Shown here one piece after another: positions 6,804 through 7,815 of a DNA stretch of 7,815 bases. The notes beneath the pieces were generated by a model. The model saw only the letters and a list, made by a program, of their open reading frames with translations. It was not told where the DNA came from and ran no database searches. The first letter of the stretch is position 1. Each line of letters begins with the position of its first letter. Source of the DNA: JAAEQD01 sp964521815. GTDB lineage: Bacteria; Zixibacteria; MSB-5A5; UBA10806; 4484-95. The stretch lies in NCBI GenBank assembly GCA_964521815.1, contig CAZFSN010000157.1, positions 1 to 7,815 on the forward strand, in the 5' to 3' direction. A program made the translations under genes and the position numbers.

Positions 6804-6833
6804 ATATTAAGCGTCCCGCGTTTTACTTAATAT
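6804..6833. promoter_or_regulatory. Perfect inverted repeat in the divergent intergenic region, candidate operator
   Basis: ATATTAAG at 6804-6811 and CTTAATAT at 6826-6833 are exact reverse complements with a 14-base GC-rich spacer. Their centres are 22 bp apart, about two helical turns. The repeat is 64 bases upstream of the tldD start and 13 bases upstream of the -35 box of the rightward promoter. A dimeric regulator bound here could control both directions. Confidence 0.35.
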
Positions 6834-6845
6834 CAACCTTTTTAA

Positions 6846-6876
6846 TTGACATCAAGTTCGCGGCTAATCATATTAT
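6846..6876 (+). promoter_or_regulatory. Sigma70-like promoter for the M50 gene
   Basis: TTGACA at 6846-6851 matches the -35 consensus exactly. TATTAT at 6871-6876 matches the -10 consensus at five of six positions, although the 19-base spacer is longer than the ideal 17. Transcription would start near 6883 and leave a leader of about 50 bases. The assignment assumes an E. coli-like consensus; Bacteroidetes use a different one. Confidence 0.4.
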
Positions 6877-6923
6877 ATACAACATGAAAAGCTGGATTTT
6901 CAACGGTTAATTTATTGTATTTT

Positions 6924-6929
6924 GGAGGG
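6924..6929 (+). promoter_or_regulatory. Ribosome-binding site that decides the M50 gene start
   Basis: GGAGGG is the only strong Shine-Dalgarno site before the PqqD-M50 reading frame. Its GGAGG core (6924-6928) ends 5 bases before ATC at 6934, the normal spacing, but leaves 20 bases before the nearest downstream TTG (6949). It therefore points to an ATC start. Confidence 0.6.
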
Positions 6930-6933
6930 TTTT

Positions 6934-7815
6934 ATCAGTCAGCCTGTATTGAAATTCAGATCGGATCTGGAAATCTCCCGGCAGGACTCGTCGGGCCAGA
7001 TAGTCTATGTTATTAAGGATCCGATATCGGGGAAGTTCTTTCGGCTGAAAGAAATGGAATATTTTATTGCCGGGCTGTTTGACGGCCAAAACGATATCGA
7101 GGCTGTAGCCGCCAAATTCGAGGAAAGATTTAAAGCTAAAATCAACCCGCAACAATTAGAGAAATTCGGGTCTAATCTGGCCGCTATGGGATTGCTTGAG
7201 GGCGCCGAACGACCGGTCAAGCAAGATAGCCGGCAGGCTAAAAAATCGCTTTTCAGGAAGATTCTATTCATAAAATTGAAAGCCGTCAATCCGGAAAAAT
7301 TTATCGAATGGACCTATAAGAAAGCCCAACCATTCTATAGCCGGGCCGCGATTAGACTATATATATTTTTAACGATTTTAGCCGGGATAATTACTATCAG
7401 CAATTTCGCCGACATGAAATTCCAATTGAAAAGTTTCTTCGTGCCTGAAATTATCCCTCTGGTCTGGATAACGATTTTCTTCGTTACGTTGCTTCACGAG
7501 TTTTCGCATACTTATAGCTGCCGTCTTCACGGAGGAAAAGTTACGGATATGGGTTTTCTGCTTTTATATTTCCAGCCGTGTTTTTACAGCAATGTTTCGG
7601 ATGCTTACTTGTTTCCCGATAAAAAGAAGCGAATTGCCGTAACCGTGGCCGGGATTATCAGCCAGATTGTAATCTGGGCGCTGGCGGTGCTTGTCTGGCG
7701 GATCACCGAGATGGATAACATAATTAATACTGTGGCTTTTATAATTATCGCGCTGTCGTTCGTGGGTATTACTTTTAATCTAAATCCGTTATTAAAATTG
7801 GATGGCTACTATTTC
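6934..7815 (+). CDS. PqqD-like domain fused to an M50 site-2-type membrane zinc protease (3' end missing)
   Basis: 294 residues are visible and the frame runs off the window. Residues about 8-90 resemble PqqD-like winged-helix domains (YVIKDPISGKFFRLKEMEY, then a helical GQNDIEAVAAKFEERF), the fold of RiPP recognition elements. Membrane segments follow at about 138-158, 170-187, 233-257 and 264-282. The protease core is clear: HEFSH at 188-192 (HExxH, His188, Glu189, His192), a block GGKVTDMGFLLLYFQPCFYSN (200-220, cut here to its key part) with SDA after it, and NPLLKLDGYYF at 284-294, where Asp290 is the third zinc ligand. This matches the putative peptide zinc metalloprotease (YydH-like) group, often near HlyD-type export proteins; whether such genes follow cannot be seen. 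The frame opens at 6868 after a stop and has no ATG or GTG before the domain; ATC at 6934 has the ribosome-binding site, and TTG at 6922 or 6949 are alternatives. The gene is divergent from tldD. Confidence 0.87.
   Translation, partial: MSQPVLKFRSDLEISRQDSSGQIVYVIKDPISGKFFRLKEMEYFIAGLFDGQNDIEAVAAKFEERFKAKINPQQLEKFGSNLAAMGLLEGAERPVKQDSRQAKKSLFRKILFIKLKAVNPEKFIEWTYKKAQPFYSRAAIRLYIFLTILAGIITISNFADMKFQLKSFFVPEIIPLVWITIFFVTLLHEFSHTYSCRLHGGKVTDMGFLLLYFQPCFYSNVSDAYLFPDKKKRIAVTVAGIISQIVIWALAVLVWRITEMDNIINTVAFIIIALSFVGITFNLNPLLKLDGYYF

Noticed and set aside
6884..6910. Eight-codon ORF (MKSWIFNG) in the leader of the M50 gene, as a leader peptide
   Set aside because: It has no ribosome-binding site and no attenuator-like hairpins after it. 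It would fit only as a leaderless peptide at the guessed transcription start.
6907..7289. Two minus-strand open frames over the start of the M50 gene
   Set aside because: The plus-strand frame here encodes clear PqqD-like and M50 motifs, while the minus-strand translations show no recognisable family.

Overview
The window suggests a Gram-negative bacterium of the FCB (Fibrobacteres-Chlorobi-Bacteroidetes) superphylum or a related candidate phylum. The main reason is the first gene, a secreted beta-helix protein ending in a type A sorting domain with a YPNPFN motif, the C-terminal signal of type IX secretion. The style of that protein resembles candidate division Zixibacteria and similar metagenome lineages, but this is recognition and not a computed placement. 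TAA, TAG and TGA all close genes here, so the standard bacterial code fits. No rRNA, tRNA, CRISPR array, insertion sequence or prophage gene is visible.

Layout. (1) Positions 2-1339, plus strand: the 3' part of the beta-helix surface protein, cut by the window start. (2) Positions 1339-1358: a perfect hairpin between convergent genes. (3) Positions 1366-6740, minus strand: a tight five-gene cluster in the transcription order tldD-like, pmbA/tldE-like, znuA, znuC, znuB. The junctions are a 9-nt gap, a 29-nt gap, a 2-nt gap and an 11-nt overlap, so this looks like one operon. (4) Positions 6741-6933: a divergent intergenic region with a sigma70-like promoter facing right and several inverted repeats. 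(5) Positions 6934-7815, plus strand: the 5' part of a membrane protein with an N-terminal PqqD-like domain fused to an M50 site-2-protease core, cut by the window end.

How the genes may work together. The cluster pairs a high-affinity zinc (or manganese) ABC importer with a TldD/TldE metalloprotease pair. TldD keeps the HExxxH and Cys zinc ligands. It also carries a twin-arginine signal, whereas its partner has no signal. A protease that folds and takes up zinc in the cytoplasm and is then exported by Tat would link the two halves of the operon. The divergent gene is another zinc peptidase with a domain like the recognition elements of RiPP (ribosomally made, modified peptide) systems. It hints at a peptide-processing or export locus continuing to the right.

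The points most worth checking are the gene cluster, the signal-less TldE partner and the in-frame UAG that separates it from TldD, the apparent AUC start of the M50 gene, a His-to-Glu change at the first metal ligand of ZnuA, and related ATATTAA inverted repeats before tldD and znuA.
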